Notes: generated from the letters alone by a model not told the origin. DNA of 64,000 bases from Ailurus styani (GCA_002007465.1 LNAC01000776.1:1-64000), one strand, 5' to 3'; positions 11,212-22,004 are shown, numbered from the stretch's first letter. Translations and numbers: made by a program.

Positions 11212-11306
11212 GACGGTACCCGAGTCATAGGAAAATGCGGCGGTTACTGCGGAAAATGTACTCCGTCCTCTGGCACCGGCCTGGAGGTCCGAATTTTATA
11301 GTTAAG
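11212..11306 (+). other. Candidate internal exon, 95 bp, unknown gene
   Basis: The acceptor TTTCCTTGCAG ends at 11211 and the donor AAG/GTAAGTAAG starts at 11307, a full consensus. One frame (two bases, then 31 codons) is open throughout and reads [18 protein letters not shown]... to ...GGPNFIVK, ending on a codon boundary. A second frame is open for 29 codons with cysteines ([10 protein letters not shown]) but stops 8 bases before the donor. The segment holds about nine CpGs in CpG-poor surroundings, which fits a selected exon. I do not recognise the protein. It could also be a lncRNA exon or chance. Confidence 0.35.
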
Positions 11307-11689
11307 GTAAGTAAGTCCCGCATTTCTCTTTCTGTCTCTCCTGTTCTTTCTGTAAGCTAATGACTAGCAAATGGAAGCTGATCAGTTGCCCCCAGACAGG
11401 TTAGTATGAAGGACCTTGAAAGTGTCTCGGTACTATCCTACCTTTTTCTCACCTACTTGTCTGCCCTCACGTGATTGGGGTCATCTGTGCTCTACCATTG
11501 GGTGTGAGGTCCCTAGGCTTTTTGCATCAGATTCCTCTGCAGTATTTATCTGAGATGTTTACTGGATTCCATCTCCAGAGGTCCTTCGGTCTCTGGCACA
11601 TCTAACAATCTGTAGTTTGAATACAGGGAATTCTGATTCAAGTGACCTATGGATTCATGTTTGAGATGCTGCCCGAGAGTATTGCAAGA

Positions 11690-11935
11690 GTAATATTAGT
11701 GACATTCAGCGAACCCTGACTGTGCGTCAGGCACTATGCCGAGCACTCTGCAGGCGTTATTTCACTGTTTCCCCACAATAAAGCCACACGATGGGGCTTT
11801 ATCCTCATTTTACAGGTAGAAGTTGAGGCCCACAGAGTGAAGGGGATTGCCTAAGGTCCCGGTAGATTCCTTTGGCAGAACCCATCAGTGCTCTACCCCA
11901 AAGCCTGGGCTCTTGCTTAATGCGCTGTTCCACAC
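11690..11935 (-). mobile_element. MIR SINE
   Basis: Contains CTGTGCGTCAGGCACTATGCCGAGCACT, then CCTCATTTTACAGGTAGAAGTTGAGGCCC and the 'gggattgcctaaggtcc' block. This is the reverse complement of MIR. Confidence 0.8.
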
Positions 11936-11944
11936 ACGTGTGAC

Positions 11945-12075
11945 TCACAGTGTCATCCAAGGACTAGCATGATTAGCATTACCTGGCAACTTTTTGGAAT
12001 GCAAACTCTCAGGCCTTACCCTAGACCTCCGAAATCAGAATCTGTATTTTAACAAGTGCACAGGAGAGTCACGCG
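11945..12075. mobile_element. MER5-type hAT MITE fragment
   Basis: 'attagcattacctggcaacttttt ... ctagacctccgaaatcagaatctgtattttaacaag' matches the middle of MER5-class elements. The terminal inverted repeats are lost. Confidence 0.5.
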
Positions 12076-12359
12076 TGGTCAGGTCTGGCAGTGCCTGGTC
12101 TGATGACTTTATGCTGGTACGTGCTCCCTCTGCTGGGCAGAGGGCTGAATGGTTACTCTTCATCTCGTCGCAGTGCCTTCAGCTACAGTGGATGAGTTCA
12201 GCCAATTCTGTGAGCCTTCTGCAACCTATTTAAAGCTTTCAGCAGCCCATTCTCCCGTAGTGGTCTTTAAGATCCTGACATAGGAGTACCTACTTAACAT
12301 TTACGTATCAGTATTTCACTGTTTCATTAAACATCCATCTTCAAAATGATGATCTTCAA

Positions 12360-12832
12360 TTAGGATTGTTTCCATTCCAAGAGGCAACAGGTAAACAAGG
12401 AAATTTACCACCTTAAATAACTGAGAGGTCCAAGCAGTGGGCAAGCTTCAGGCATAGCTGGATGCAGAGGCTCAAACAGAATCATCAAGATCCTTTCATT
12501 CTCCCATCAGTCAGCAAGGCTTGCTTCATTCTCGGATAGAACATCTCCCCCACTCCATGCTCCCTAGAAGCTCTAGGCTTACATCATCTTTGCAGTTCAT
12601 GGCCCCAGATAAAGGCTCACCTCCAGCATCCATTCCGCACAAGAACTTAGGCTCTCCATGGTCACGTGGGCACTTCTGAAGCAATCACAATGTCTAGGAG
12701 ACTGAGATCATGTGCCCAGCTGGAGTTGGGTGATTGACAGCTTCATTTAGAAGAGGAAGAAGGAGTTTGTTATCAGAAAAGAGGAGATGGGATGGAGGCA
12801 GACAAAGGCAGCAGGTATCCACTAGAAAGCCT
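12360..12832. mobile_element. Old interspersed repeat, family uncertain (LTR-like)
   Basis: The blocks 'caagcttcaggcatagctggatgcagaggctcaaacag' and 'tttgttatcagaaaagaggagatgggatgg ... ggtatccactaga' recur in diverged form elsewhere. The last block matches 15240-15362 here. Two local copies support a repeat. The family was not assigned. Confidence 0.45.
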
Positions 12833-13254
12833 CACTTTATATGTATTTTACATATTTTATATCTAGTAAAATAGTTTTGTATGTGTTTATGAGTGAGTTG
12901 TATATACATGACATTTACATGTATGTCTAGAAAACAACTGGAAAGAAATGTACCAATATTTGAAGAGCCTTATCTCACGGCAGAGATTTCAGGCTAGTAG
13001 TTTTTATTTTATTCTTCTTATGCTCCCCAGAAATGTTCATGTTTCTTATAGCAGACATACATCACTTTTAAAATCTAAAGAAAATAGTGTCATTTTTAGA
13101 ATTCCTAATGGAAATATAGCACCTTGCCTTATGTACAGCTTTTGAGACAGATGCTTTACATTTCTTATTTGACTTGTTCATTTTTAGGTGCTCTGAAGAG
13201 GAAGCCATTATGGGATGGATGAAGGATAGTAATGCAATACCTCCACCTTAAATT
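12833..13254. other. AT-rich unassigned sequence
   Basis: No gene or repeat family was recognised. Short TATA/TGTA-rich stretches occur at 12838-12935. Confidence 0.4.
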
Positions 13255-13354
13255 TGTGTGTGCGTGTGTGTATGTATGAGGACTCGTATGAGTGGGTGTG
13301 CGTACATATATACATATACACACACACATACTTATATGTGTGTGTGTATGTGGA
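13255..13354. repeat. Compound (TG)n/(CA)n simple repeat
   Basis: Alternating purine-pyrimidine tracts: TGTGTGTGCGTGTGTGTATG, then TACATATATACATATACACACACACA, then TATATGTGTGTGTGTATG. The CA and TG arms are inverted relative to each other. Confidence 0.9.
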
Positions 13355-13624
13355 ATATCATAATGATGTAAAGTTTAATATTTATGTTTCAAATTATTTA
13401 TTGTGATGTAATATTTTTGTACGTAAAATGATTCTATTACGACTGCCTTTTGCATTATTTTGTCCCTTGCAGTCAGATCACTGCATTTTACGTACTCTAC
13501 ATTATATGTAGTACTATGACAAAAGTGATCCTTCATTATCACGGTACACTATTGTTTACTTTCTATCTGTAAATATTTTATTGTTACTTTTTAAAAATTG
13601 TACTTTTTTTTTTAAACAACCTAG

Positions 13625-13651
13625 CTGCCATCAAGGTGCTACAAGAGTCGC
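13625..13651 (+). other. Candidate 27-bp micro-exon
   Basis: A T-rich tract and AACAACCTAG precede it (AG at 13623-13624), and GTAAGTGTA follows at 13652. In phase 0 it reads LPSRCYKSR. The 95-bp candidate exon at 11212-11306 also ends in phase 0, so the two could splice in frame. The A-rich bases just before the AG weaken the acceptor. This is speculative and needs RNA evidence. Confidence 0.15.
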
Positions 13652-15049
13652 GTAAGTGTATTTTGGCATTTCTAGGAAAGTATCCGCCAATAAGTGACAT
13701 AGTGATGTCACAGATCGTGCCAGCTGTTAGTTATGTTAACTGTCTATTCAGTTTCATGTGATCTCTGGGAAAAAAATTGCTGCCTTGGTGCTATGTATTG
13801 TATATATTTATGTGATCATCAGACTCAGAAATGTAAACATTTTTAATAAAAGGGAGGAATGGAAGGACAGTTTGCAATGGACAGAATCACTTGGAAAAGT
13901 AAGACCAGCTTGTTTATCCTTATTTTTGGACATGCCTATTTTGGAAGAGAGGTGGACTCTGTTCTCCATTTTTGTTATTGTTATTAATGCTTTGCTCCAG
14001 TTCATGGTGCCTTGATCTCTCTGAAGTTAAATGGAGGATACCCCAAAGCAGCTTCATTACGGAGCGATACTAAGAAAGTGGGACCCTCTCAACATTTTGC
14101 CAAGATGTTCTAACATGGCGTCCAAGTTTATCGGTTGCAGGACAGAGGATGCTCAGGATGGGGTGACCTTCGGCACCCAGCACACCTGGAGAAGTTCAGA
14201 ACCAGTTCTTTGTCATCACGATTGCCTTGTGCATAAACACATTGGCTGGTGACATGACTTCTCTTCAGGACATGAGCCTAGGACCCTGCCAGTGTTCATG
14301 GCTGCTACCCCAATCAGCATTTGTGAGAAGACATAAACTGTGGAGTACAAGACGCTTGAATCTTTCTGATCTTCCATTAATCCACTGCTTGTTACTTATT
14401 TCCAAAATGGAAGTTGAAATCCTCTTTCTGCCCTTCTGACCTGATTAAAGGGAAGTCATTGCCAGTGGCCCATGGCAGGTGCTCGGTTTGAGAAATCCAG
14501 CCCACCTCCACTACCCAAAGAGATTGGAAAAAACTTGGCAGTAACCTCCAACCCCAAACAAACTGCAGCGTGCTCCAGAAGAAGTTATACTCAGTGTATG
14601 AATAAGTGTTATTCTCCTTTATTAATACATTGTGAAAATATACTATGAATAAATACCATGAGCACATCCAAACATTTGTGTTTTACATGGTTTCTGGGCT
14701 CTTGATTCAAGTAGGAATGAAAATGTGTCTAATTTTTTAAGGTTGCCAGATTGAGAAGCAAGACATATTTTTGTAATCCCATCATTTACAGTTGCCACTC
14801 CAGAGATAAATAAGGGATGGGGACTGTCCCGAAGGTCTGCTTTTTCACCATTCAAATCGGTTGAAGTGGTTCTGAAAGAGACATTACTCTCTTGTCTGTG
14901 TACTAGGGAACAAATGAACAGATAAAACAGGAGATTCAAGTGGGCTTAGGGGCTTCATTGTTAATTTTATATGGCAGGACTTTCTACTCTGTGGACTTAA
15001 TGGTGTCCAGGGAAATAAGAGCTTTCCAAAGAAGTCAAATAAACAGGAA
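13652..15049. other. Unassigned sequence
   Basis: No gene and no repeat family was recognised. The longest open frames (85-98 codons) have no domain and poor composition. Confidence 0.4.
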
Positions 15050-15130
15050 ATAGTAAGTGGGCATCCACCATATGCCAGCCCCTCTTCTAAATTTTTAGCT
15101 CATCCTCATAACCACCAAGTGGAAGTTCAC
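15050..15130 (-). mobile_element. MIR fragment
   Basis: 'ccaccatatgccagcccctcttctaaatttttagctcatcctcataacc' fits the 3' half of MIR in reverse orientation. Confidence 0.5.
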
Positions 15131-15149
15131 ACACAGTGAATAAGTGACA

Positions 15150-15362
15150 GTCCCCAAAAGCCCCCTGTTTGGCTCTGATTGGGTTACGTGTCCACCTCTG
15201 GGCCAGTCATGTCATTGAGGGGGCTGATGTCATGTACCACCTAGAGTCAGGTGATGGACAACTTCAGCTGGAGGGACAGTTCCCAGAGGAAAGGGTTTGT
15301 TATCAGAGAAGGATAGATAGTATAAAGACAGACAAAAACAGAGTGTATCCACTCTAGATTCC
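15150..15362. mobile_element. Second copy of the 12360-12832 repeat family (3' part)
   Basis: TTTGTTATCAGAGAAGGATAGATAG...AGACAGAC...GTGTATCCACTCTAGA aligns with 12766-12832, and the 'cagtcatgtcattgagg' region fits upstream. The family was not assigned. Confidence 0.45.
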
Positions 15363-15365
15363 AAC

Positions 15366-15432
15366 AGTGTCTGTGTGTGTGTATGTGTGTGTGTGTGTGT
15401 GTGTGCGTGTGCGTGTGTGTGTGTGTTTGCAT
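15366..15432 (+). repeat. (TG)n microsatellite
   Basis: About 67 bp of nearly pure TG with a few TA and CG variants. It is likely polymorphic and a potential Z-DNA former. Confidence 0.95.
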
Positions 15433-15504
15433 GCACGGGCAAACTCCAATCCCATCGCTTACACCATGGTCCCACCCCTTATCATCCCTCAGCATTGTCT
15501 GAGA

Positions 15505-15645
15505 CTTGGGTTCTAGTCTTTTTTCTGACATATACTGTCTGCTTTAGTTTCTTCATTTGTAAAATGAGGCTATTGCTAGTCCTCCAACTTACCTTGCGAG
15601 ATTGTTTCCTGAAGATCTCTTCAGCTGTCCATCAGTGGTGTTAAA
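15505..15645 (+). mobile_element. MIR SINE fragment
   Basis: 'gacttgggttctagtc ... tttagtttcttcatttgtaaaatgaggctattg' matches sense MIR. Confidence 0.65.
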
Positions 15646-15734
15646 ATAGCTGCCTTCAAGCTGTGTATCAGCAAATTTAAACTGATGGACAACAGTGACG
15701 ACATGAACTATTTCAGTTAGGAATTGTGTTCAAC

Positions 15735-16345
15735 TGCTAATTTCAGAGACCTGGCTGCAATGGCTTATACACTAAAAAGTGTATTTCACTGTTATGTAAA
15801 AGAAGCCTGGGGATAGGCAATCCAGGACTGGTATGAAATCTCCACAAAATCCTCAGGGGCAGAGTTTCTTTCTCTATCTTATCTCCTCACTCCTCCATAG
15901 CTCAACATGGCTGCTAAGGCTCCAGCGATCACTCCCAAGTTCCAGACAAGAAGAAAGGAGTGGAGAGAAAGGGTAAAAAGCCTGGCCCCAGCTCTCATCT
16001 TTCTTTTAAAAAGGTTTTCCAGAAGCCTCGTTTAACAAATTCCACTTACAGCCCCTCAGCCAGACTTTAGTCACCTGGCTGCACCCCGGCAGCAGGAGCA
16101 ATAGGGAAACCGGGTTGTTTCACAGAGTACATTGCCAACCTGAATAGAATGAGGAATCTGTTCCTATGAAAGAAGGCAAAGTGAGTTTAAGAGAGACAAC
16201 TCTAAGTCTCTGTGACAGGTTCAAGTACAGAGATGAGAGGGAGTGGTTTGGAAGCAATTATCACAAAGTAAGCAAGAGATAACGGGATCTGGGCAAGAGC
16301 TGTGACTATTGCAGTGGTGGAAAATCATAGAGTGATGGAGGTGGG
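15735..16345. mobile_element. Old LTR-like repeat, family uncertain
   Basis: The blocks 'acatggctgctaaggctccagcgatcactcccaagttccag', 'agtcacctggctgcacc' and 'gatagattgggggtggac' resemble a widespread mammalian LTR-like repeat, heavily diverged. No coding sequence is present. Confidence 0.35.
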
Positions 16346-16524
16346 AAAATGAGCAGGAGCTGACAATGGATAGATTGGGGGTGGACTGCGGGAAGGAAGG
16401 TCATTTGCCTGCAAATACAGCCAGGGTGATACAAAGATGAATGTGTAGGTGGCTGAATGGACAAATATCATCTTTTAGAGTCTGTTGATTTTTTCATCTT
16501 TATAGCATTATACAAATTAAATCC

Positions 16525-16630
16525 TGTCTTTCTATCCTTCTCATTCATTTATTTACCCAAATAATACTTATTGCACACCTACTGAATTCCAGGCCTATTC
16601 TGGGCACCGGGGGTGCAGCAGTGTATTCGT
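16525..16630 (-). mobile_element. LINE-2 3' end fragment
   Basis: CTCATTCATTTATTTACCCAAATAATACTTATTGCACACCTACTG, then 'ggcaccgggggtgcagcagtg'. This is the reverse complement of the L2 terminus. Confidence 0.6.
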
Positions 16631-16653
16631 TAGGGTACAGGCTAGGGGCTATA

Positions 16654-17056
16654 TTATTCCACTAGGGCTGCCATAACAAAATACACGGAGCAGGTGTCTT
16701 CTACAATGGAAGTTTATTCTCACAATTCTGGAGGCTAGAAGTCCAAGATCCAGGTGCCGCCTGGGTTGGTTTGTGATGAGGCTTCCTTTCTGGCTCCTAG
16801 ACATGCCTAGACGTGCCTCTTCTCACTGTGCCCTCACGTGGCTTTCCCTCGGTGTGAGCACTGAGAGAGAGAGAGAGAGAGAGAGATCTTTGGTCTCTCT
16901 GTTTCTCCTAATGAGGATACCAGTCCTGTAGGCTAGGGCCCCACCCTTATGACTTCATTTAACTTTGATTACATACCATATCTCCAAACATGGCCACATT
17001 AGGAGTTAAGGCTTTGACATACAACTTTTGGGGAGGCACAATTCAGTTTATAACAG
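16654..17056 (-). mobile_element. ERVL-MaLR LTR (MLT1/MST-type), near full length
   Basis: Starts CCACTAGGGCTGCCATAACAAAATAC, carries TCACAATTCTGGAGGCTAGAAGTCCAAGATCC and 'ttatgacttcatttaactttgatta', and ends 'ggggaggcacaattcagtttataacaga'. This is the reverse complement of a MaLR LTR. A (GA)n expansion lies inside at 16862-16886. Only the LTR is present. Confidence 0.85.
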
Positions 17057-17059
17057 AGG

Positions 17060-17468
17060 CTCTATAAGGAAGAGATCCCGAAATAACATGGATATTTATT
17101 TCTCTCTCCTCTCCATGCAGAGGTCCTATCCTATTGGTGACTTGATTCTGTATGTCATCAGAGAACTTGGGCTCCTTCTGTTTTGTGGCTTAGCCATTCC
17201 CAAAGGTGTCATTCTTACGTAGCTCGTCCTCATCATATTTGTGTTTAGCCTGCAAGAAGGGAGCAATCATCTTAAGGTCTTCAAGCAAGACGTCGAAGTT
17301 AAAGAATGACTTTTCTCCCCCGCTTACTGGCAATTGCTTTGATGCATGGCTTCGTCGAGCTGCAAGAGAGGCTGGGAAGTGCTCACCAGCAGGCCACCAT
17401 GTACCAGCAAAGCCTACGGATTCTACTACAAAAGGATGAAGGGAAGGGTGGCTGATGGGCAAATTAGC
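17060..17468. mobile_element. Probable old LTR-like repeat
   Basis: 'cgagctgcaagagaggctgggaagtg', 'accatgtaccagcaaagcc' and 'ggctgatgggcaaattagcagcttctgtcacca' match a common mammalian LTR-like pattern. The 96-codon minus-strand open frame through it (17190-17480) is therefore not called a gene. Confidence 0.4.
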
Positions 17469-17469
17469 A

Positions 17470-17548
17470 GCTTCTGTCACCAGCCATGAACAAAATCTAT
17501 AAAAATCTGTGCCCTTTGGAGCTTACACTGTAGTAGTGACAGATGGAC
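17470..17548 (-). mobile_element. LINE-2 3' fragment
   Basis: On the minus strand: 'ctactacagtgtaagctccaaagggcacagatttttatagattttgttcatggctgg', similar to the L2 3' end. Confidence 0.45.
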
Positions 17549-17549
17549 A

Positions 17550-17967
17550 AGAAAAGAAGCAAAGACCCAATGAAACCACTCCACAATGGTTTCCCAGTAG
17601 TAAATCTGACCCCGTTGACGAACGTGGTCCCCAGGAATGACCGTGGCCCTCTGTGTCATTCCGTCAGCATCAAGAGCTCTCATACCTAAAGCTTTCATAC
17701 GTTCCCTTTGCCTTCGGGGGTCCACTTTTCTTTCTCTTCTGATATACTAGTGACAAATAGCAAACGAAACCTAGTGTGAAATGGAGAGAAGTACTAGAGG
17801 GAGAAATAAAGGGAGAAGAGGAACAGAGCGAGCCCTGTATCCTGGGGTAAGTGTGTTGCTGTTTTAAATAAAGTGGTCAGAAATTCTGCAGCTACAAACA
17901 AACCCACGGGTCCCCCCATAAAAGCTTGCCACCAACCGCCCTGGGTGCGGGGAAATTCCACCTGTCT
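17550..17967. other. Unassigned sequence
   Basis: No clear repeat was seen. Minus-strand open frames of 82 and 114 codons have no recognised domain. Confidence 0.35.
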
Positions 17968-17982
17968 CCAACAGATGGCGGC
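17968..17982 (+). promoter_or_regulatory. CTCF-like motif
   Basis: CCAACAGATGGCGGC agrees with CCASYAGRKGGCRSY at 14 of 15 positions. Found by eye. Occupancy is unknown. Confidence 0.4.
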
Positions 17983-18179
17983 AGAGGTCCTGCTCTGGCT
18001 TTGGGTCTCCAATCTAGGTCCTTGCACTGTTAGCGTGCAGTGTTTTCTGCTTATTTTGGAGGTGGTTCTGCCAGGTGGGCCTTCAGAGCCCCTAAGCCCT
18101 GCAAAGATTTGACCACTCTCCTCAAATATGTACCTCAAAATTAAAAATAACTCAGACCATAAATTTAGGTTTTTCCATG

Positions 18180-19329
18180 GAGACTACCTTTTAAAAATAG
18201 CAAATCTTGATATTTTTTCCTAGGAAATTTGAAGACCATTTTTGCTATAGCCTTAAGCACATATATTGTGTTCAGAAGATGATGCAGCTAAATTTACAAC
18301 ATCATTAGTCACAGTGATATTCTATCAGGACAAAGGGGCAAATATTTAAAGTGCTTAGAAGAGGGGCATCTGTTTATAATGGGGAAGAGGATAAAATGTA
18401 ACTTTACGTGGAAATTGTACCAGCTACTGGGTGGCTGGTATTGTGGCACCTAGTTAGGATTTAGGATTCAGTGCCTTACAAGGCTATCGGTATGAGAGTC
18501 ACAAGATGGCCCAAGATGGTGTTTGTGTGCAGAAAAGACAACCAATATTCAGCTTATTACATTTACAAGTTCAGAAATCTAGTTCTTAATCTTTGGAGTT
18601 CAGCTGAGAAATTCTATTATTTATCAGTCCAGTTTTTATCTATTACTTTTTTAAAAACTTTTAAATAATGTTGGCTCCATCTTTTTCCTTGTCAGTTAAA
18701 AGCCTTCAAATATTTTAGGTAGTATTTCTGCATCTCATGAAATTTACTTCTGTAATTTTACTTCAATTTTTTTAAATTTAAATTTACTTCAATTATCTGA
18801 CTGAAGCAAATCTTTCTGCAAACTTAATTTTTTTAAATGCAAACGTGTAATATAAATATTACATAAATCAGTGGCCTTAAATTTCTTTTAATTATCCCAA
18901 TGTGGAAAATTAATCTAACATGGCTTCAACTTAAAGTTACAAATTTAAATCAAGTACTCAATGACACATTTTAAATTGGCATTATAAGCTACTGCTCTCA
19001 TAGTTCAAATGTTTAAAGTCATGGCAATTATATAAGCTATCAAATTTTTACACGTCCCTAACACTAAAAGCTTAATACAATGGTTCTGATTCCCTTAAGC
19101 ACTTTTATATCTTATGTCCTACCATTAGCACGCATAAACGTTGTGCGTTCTGTTGTGCGCTCTACAGCCCTTACAGAGACAGAGACTCCCACTAGGCATG
19201 AGAGCAGGAGCAGGAGAGAGCTGGGTGGTTCTTCTCATTGCAGCTAGGGAAACCTTTGGTATTTATGTCCTGTTCCTGCTTGTCACGCATTTCTCCAGGC
19301 CAGGTTTCAAACTTTAAAATTATCACGTC
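18180..19329. other. AT-rich unassigned block
   Basis: Strongly AT-rich, with repeated 'aatttacttcaatt' type words at 18740-18800. Part of 18870-19110 loosely resembles 26840-27140, which suggests a shared ancient repeat. No family was assigned. Confidence 0.35.
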
Positions 19330-19960
19330 CTAGTTCTGGAGGTCTGACATCCAAAATGGATCAGTGGGGCTGTGTTCCTTCTGGAGGATCTACAGGAGAC
19401 TCAATTTCCTTGCTTTTCCAGTGTCTAGAGGCCATCCATGTTCCTTGGTGCACAGCCCCTCCTCCTACTTTAGTAGCGTTGAAAACCAGCACTTTCAAGG
19501 GCACCAAGGTGGCTCAGTCAGTTAAGCATCTGGCTTTTGGTTTTGGTTCAGGTCACAGTGTCAGGATCACAGGATCCAGCCCTGTGTGGGGCTACGTGCT
19601 CAGCAGGGAGTCTGCTTGAGATTCTCTCTCTCCCTCTGCCCCTCCTTCCCGCCCGCCCCTGTTCGTGCACTCATACTCTCTCTCAAATAAATAAATCTTT
19701 TAAAAAAAGAAAGAAAAGTTGCTTTTTCAGATTTCTCTCTCCCTATCCATCCTGTTTCCATGAGCATAACACTTTTTCTAACTTTGACTCACTTGCTTTT
19801 CTTGATTGCATTGGGCCCACCAGATAAGCAAAGGTATTTTCCTTATCTTGAGATCCTTAACTTAATCATATCTACAAAGTCCCTGTGATATGTAAGGTAA
19901 ATCCCTGTGATATGTTTGGAGATTGGGACATGGTCAGCTTCAGAGGTCATGAATCCATTT
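19330..19960 (-). mobile_element. ERVL-MaLR-type LTR interrupted by a SINEC
   Basis: Left part: 'agttctggaggtctgacatccaaaatgg ... ccttctggaggatctacaggagactcaatttccttgcttttccag'. Right part after the SINEC (19719 on): 'tgcattgggcccaccagataagc ... acttaatcatatctacaaagtccc'. Together they form a diverged MaLR LTR on the minus strand. Confidence 0.6.
19498..19718 (+). mobile_element. SINEC, older subtype
   Basis: GGGCACCAAGGTGGCTCAGTCAGTTAAGC head, TC-rich middle and CAAATAAATAAATCTTTTAAAAAAAG tail. It splits the surrounding LTR. Confidence 0.93.
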
Positions 19961-20536
19961 ACTATATCTTCTCTGCACATTTAAGCATTAAGATATATTG
20001 TCCAGACGCTGACCTGATTGTCCAAACCCTAAATGGGCCACATTGGCCTTTATGTTGATGACACTTAACTTTAAGACAGGAGTGTCCCCATAGTCCTTGT
20101 TCCTTGAATTCTGCATGGTGCCTAATTTTTCTGTCCATATTCCAAGGTCAGCAACACATTGCTTGATTCAATTTGGCATACAGCTCTTATACATGTATAG
20201 CTTCCTGTCTTTGACCAAAGACTTTTGAACTTGACAAGAGTCTTGTGTTTTCACATGTACTTCCTAGGACATAGAATTCTGAAGATACTAAAGAGATGGT
20301 ATGCTGAATTCTGGGGCTCTCTTGTACTCAGACACCTCTGATCTGCCCTGAAGAACGATGGGGCCTCTCTTATGACAACTTTGTAGGACACAAGCCATTA
20401 TATGTACAGAAATCTTCCGAGGAATACTTGGTATCTGTCCCTTTATCATCTTTCTTAATAATCCAGGATGCTTCTTCAGTCCTTAATGCTCAGCCTCATG
20501 ATACCACAGGATGGCTGTACATGGGGGAGCCTCCTT

Positions 20537-20566
20537 CTGGAGAAGTTGGAGACCCAACTTCTCCAG
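20537..20566. other. Perfect 13-bp inverted repeat (hairpin)
   Basis: CTGGAGAAGTTGG, loop AGAC, then CCAACTTCTCCAG. All 13 pairs are Watson-Crick with a 4-base loop. No adjacent repeat explains it. Confidence 0.9.
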
Positions 20567-20624
20567 GGCAAAGTAAGGAGACTTTAGGGGCTTCCCGTGT
20601 GGTCCCTGGGCACACCCTCCAAGC

Positions 20625-20712
20625 TTAATCAGTATCTCGAGGGGTAGGGCCCAAGAATCTGCCTTTTTAACAGGTTCCCTAAGTGATCTGTCTGAACGTG
20701 AAGAAGACCACC
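20625..20712. mobile_element. MER5-type hAT MITE fragment
   Basis: 'gtagggcccaagaatctgcctttttaacaggttccctaagtgat' matches MER5-class elements in reverse orientation. Confidence 0.5.
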
Positions 20713-20884
20713 CCCCCTCCCCAGGGAATTTCCTTCTCCCCACACAGTACGAGAAGCTCCAGACACTGTCTGAGAACAGTGCCTGCACCTCCCCCACTAT
20801 GAGTCTGCGGTCAGTACCCATGGGCTCCAGAACAAGGTGGAATGGCTTGTCCTGGGCCTGGGACATGATGCCTACAATTCCCAG

Positions 20885-21003
20885 CCCTTCTTCTTCTTCA
20901 GTGGGTCAGTAGGGCTCTGTTCCTTCTGGAAGTCCTACAGGAGAATCAATTTCCTTGCTTTTCCAGCTTCTAGAGGCCACCTACGTTCCTTGGCACACAG
21001 CCC
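20885..21003 (-). mobile_element. Second MaLR-type LTR fragment, close to 19356-19470
   Basis: 'gtagggctctgttccttctggaagtcctacaggagaatcaatttccttgcttttccagcttctagaggcca' is nearly the same as 19365-19432. The two are either a local duplication or two copies of one LTR. Confidence 0.6.
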
Positions 21004-21009
21004 CTTCTT

Positions 21010-21142
21010 CGGTGACATGAGGGATGATAACGACTCCCATGTTATTTGGTTGCTGTGAGGATTCAATGTGCTAGTACATTTAAAGCATTTAGAACACTGC
21101 CTGATGTGTAGTTAAGTACTCAGTATCTCTTAGCTATTAGCA
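21010..21142 (+). mobile_element. MIR fragment (3' half)
   Basis: 'tgctgtgaggattcaatgtgctagtacatttaaagcatttagaacactgcctgatgtgtagttaagtactcag' matches the 3' part of MIR. Confidence 0.65.
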
Positions 21143-21544
21143 CGTATATGTAAAGCATGAGTACCTGCTATGTATAATCTATGTTTTCATTTGGGAAGGG
21201 CTGCCATGGAGAGAGTATGAAGGGATTGAGCCAGCACTTACCTCAACACCATGTCCTAGAGTTGAGAAAACTAGGTTTTTGTGTATGTCCCTCCTCCAAT
21301 GCTATTTGTGCCCAAAATGCTACAGTTCTTTGTTTCCTTGTCCAAAATGTGAATGAAAGCTGTGAACCAGAGGTCGAGGTCAAGGCTAGAAGGAACCTGA
21401 AAGGTTATAGAGACTGACAATAATCACAGTAACTACATCAAAAGAATTATAGAACCTCTATTTATTGCCCATTAGTCAACTTGGCTAAGGCATGGTACCC
21501 TGTTTTTGGTCAAACACCAGTCAAGATGTTGCTGTGCAGGGTTT

Positions 21545-21945
21545 TGTTTTGTATTGTTTTTTTGGTTTTTTTTTTTTTTGGATGTGATTAACATTTAAAT
21601 CAGTAGACTCTGAGTAAAGCAGATTATCTTCCACACTGTGGGAAGCTTCATCGGATCAGTGGAAAATCTTAAGAGAAAAAGCCTGAGGTCCCCTGAGGAT
21701 GAAGGACACCTGCCGCCAGACTGCTTTCCAACATCAGCTCCTCCTGGGGTCTCCACCCCGTGAGCCTGCTCTGCAAATTTTGGACTTGCTAGCCTACATG
21801 ATCGCATAAGCCATAAGAATAAATCTCTCTCTGGATAGGTAGTATAATAGTATGTATTATATAACTCTATATATTCTGTATCCATAGCTGATAGCTAGTT
21901 CCTCTTGGTTTCATTTTTCTGGAGAATCCCAACTAAGAGACCCTA
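21545..21945 (+). mobile_element. MaLR-like LTR
   Basis: 'tgtgattaacatttaaatcagtagactctgagtaaagcag', 'cataagccataagaataaatctctctctgga' and 'tctggagaatcccaactaaga' match a common mammalian LTR in sense orientation, with the polyadenylation-like AATAAA near 21820. Confidence 0.6.
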
Positions 21946-22004
21946 TGACAGGCCAGAGCTACCCCTTTGCACAACTCCGAAGGCTGTCATCCACCCTGAA
22001 CCCT

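Noticed and set aside
17190..17725. Minus-strand frames with protein-like stretches (for example FNFDVLLEDLKMIAPFLQAK)
   Set aside because: The surrounding DNA matches an old LTR-like repeat and an L2 fragment. No known family was recognised and no splice sites bound it.
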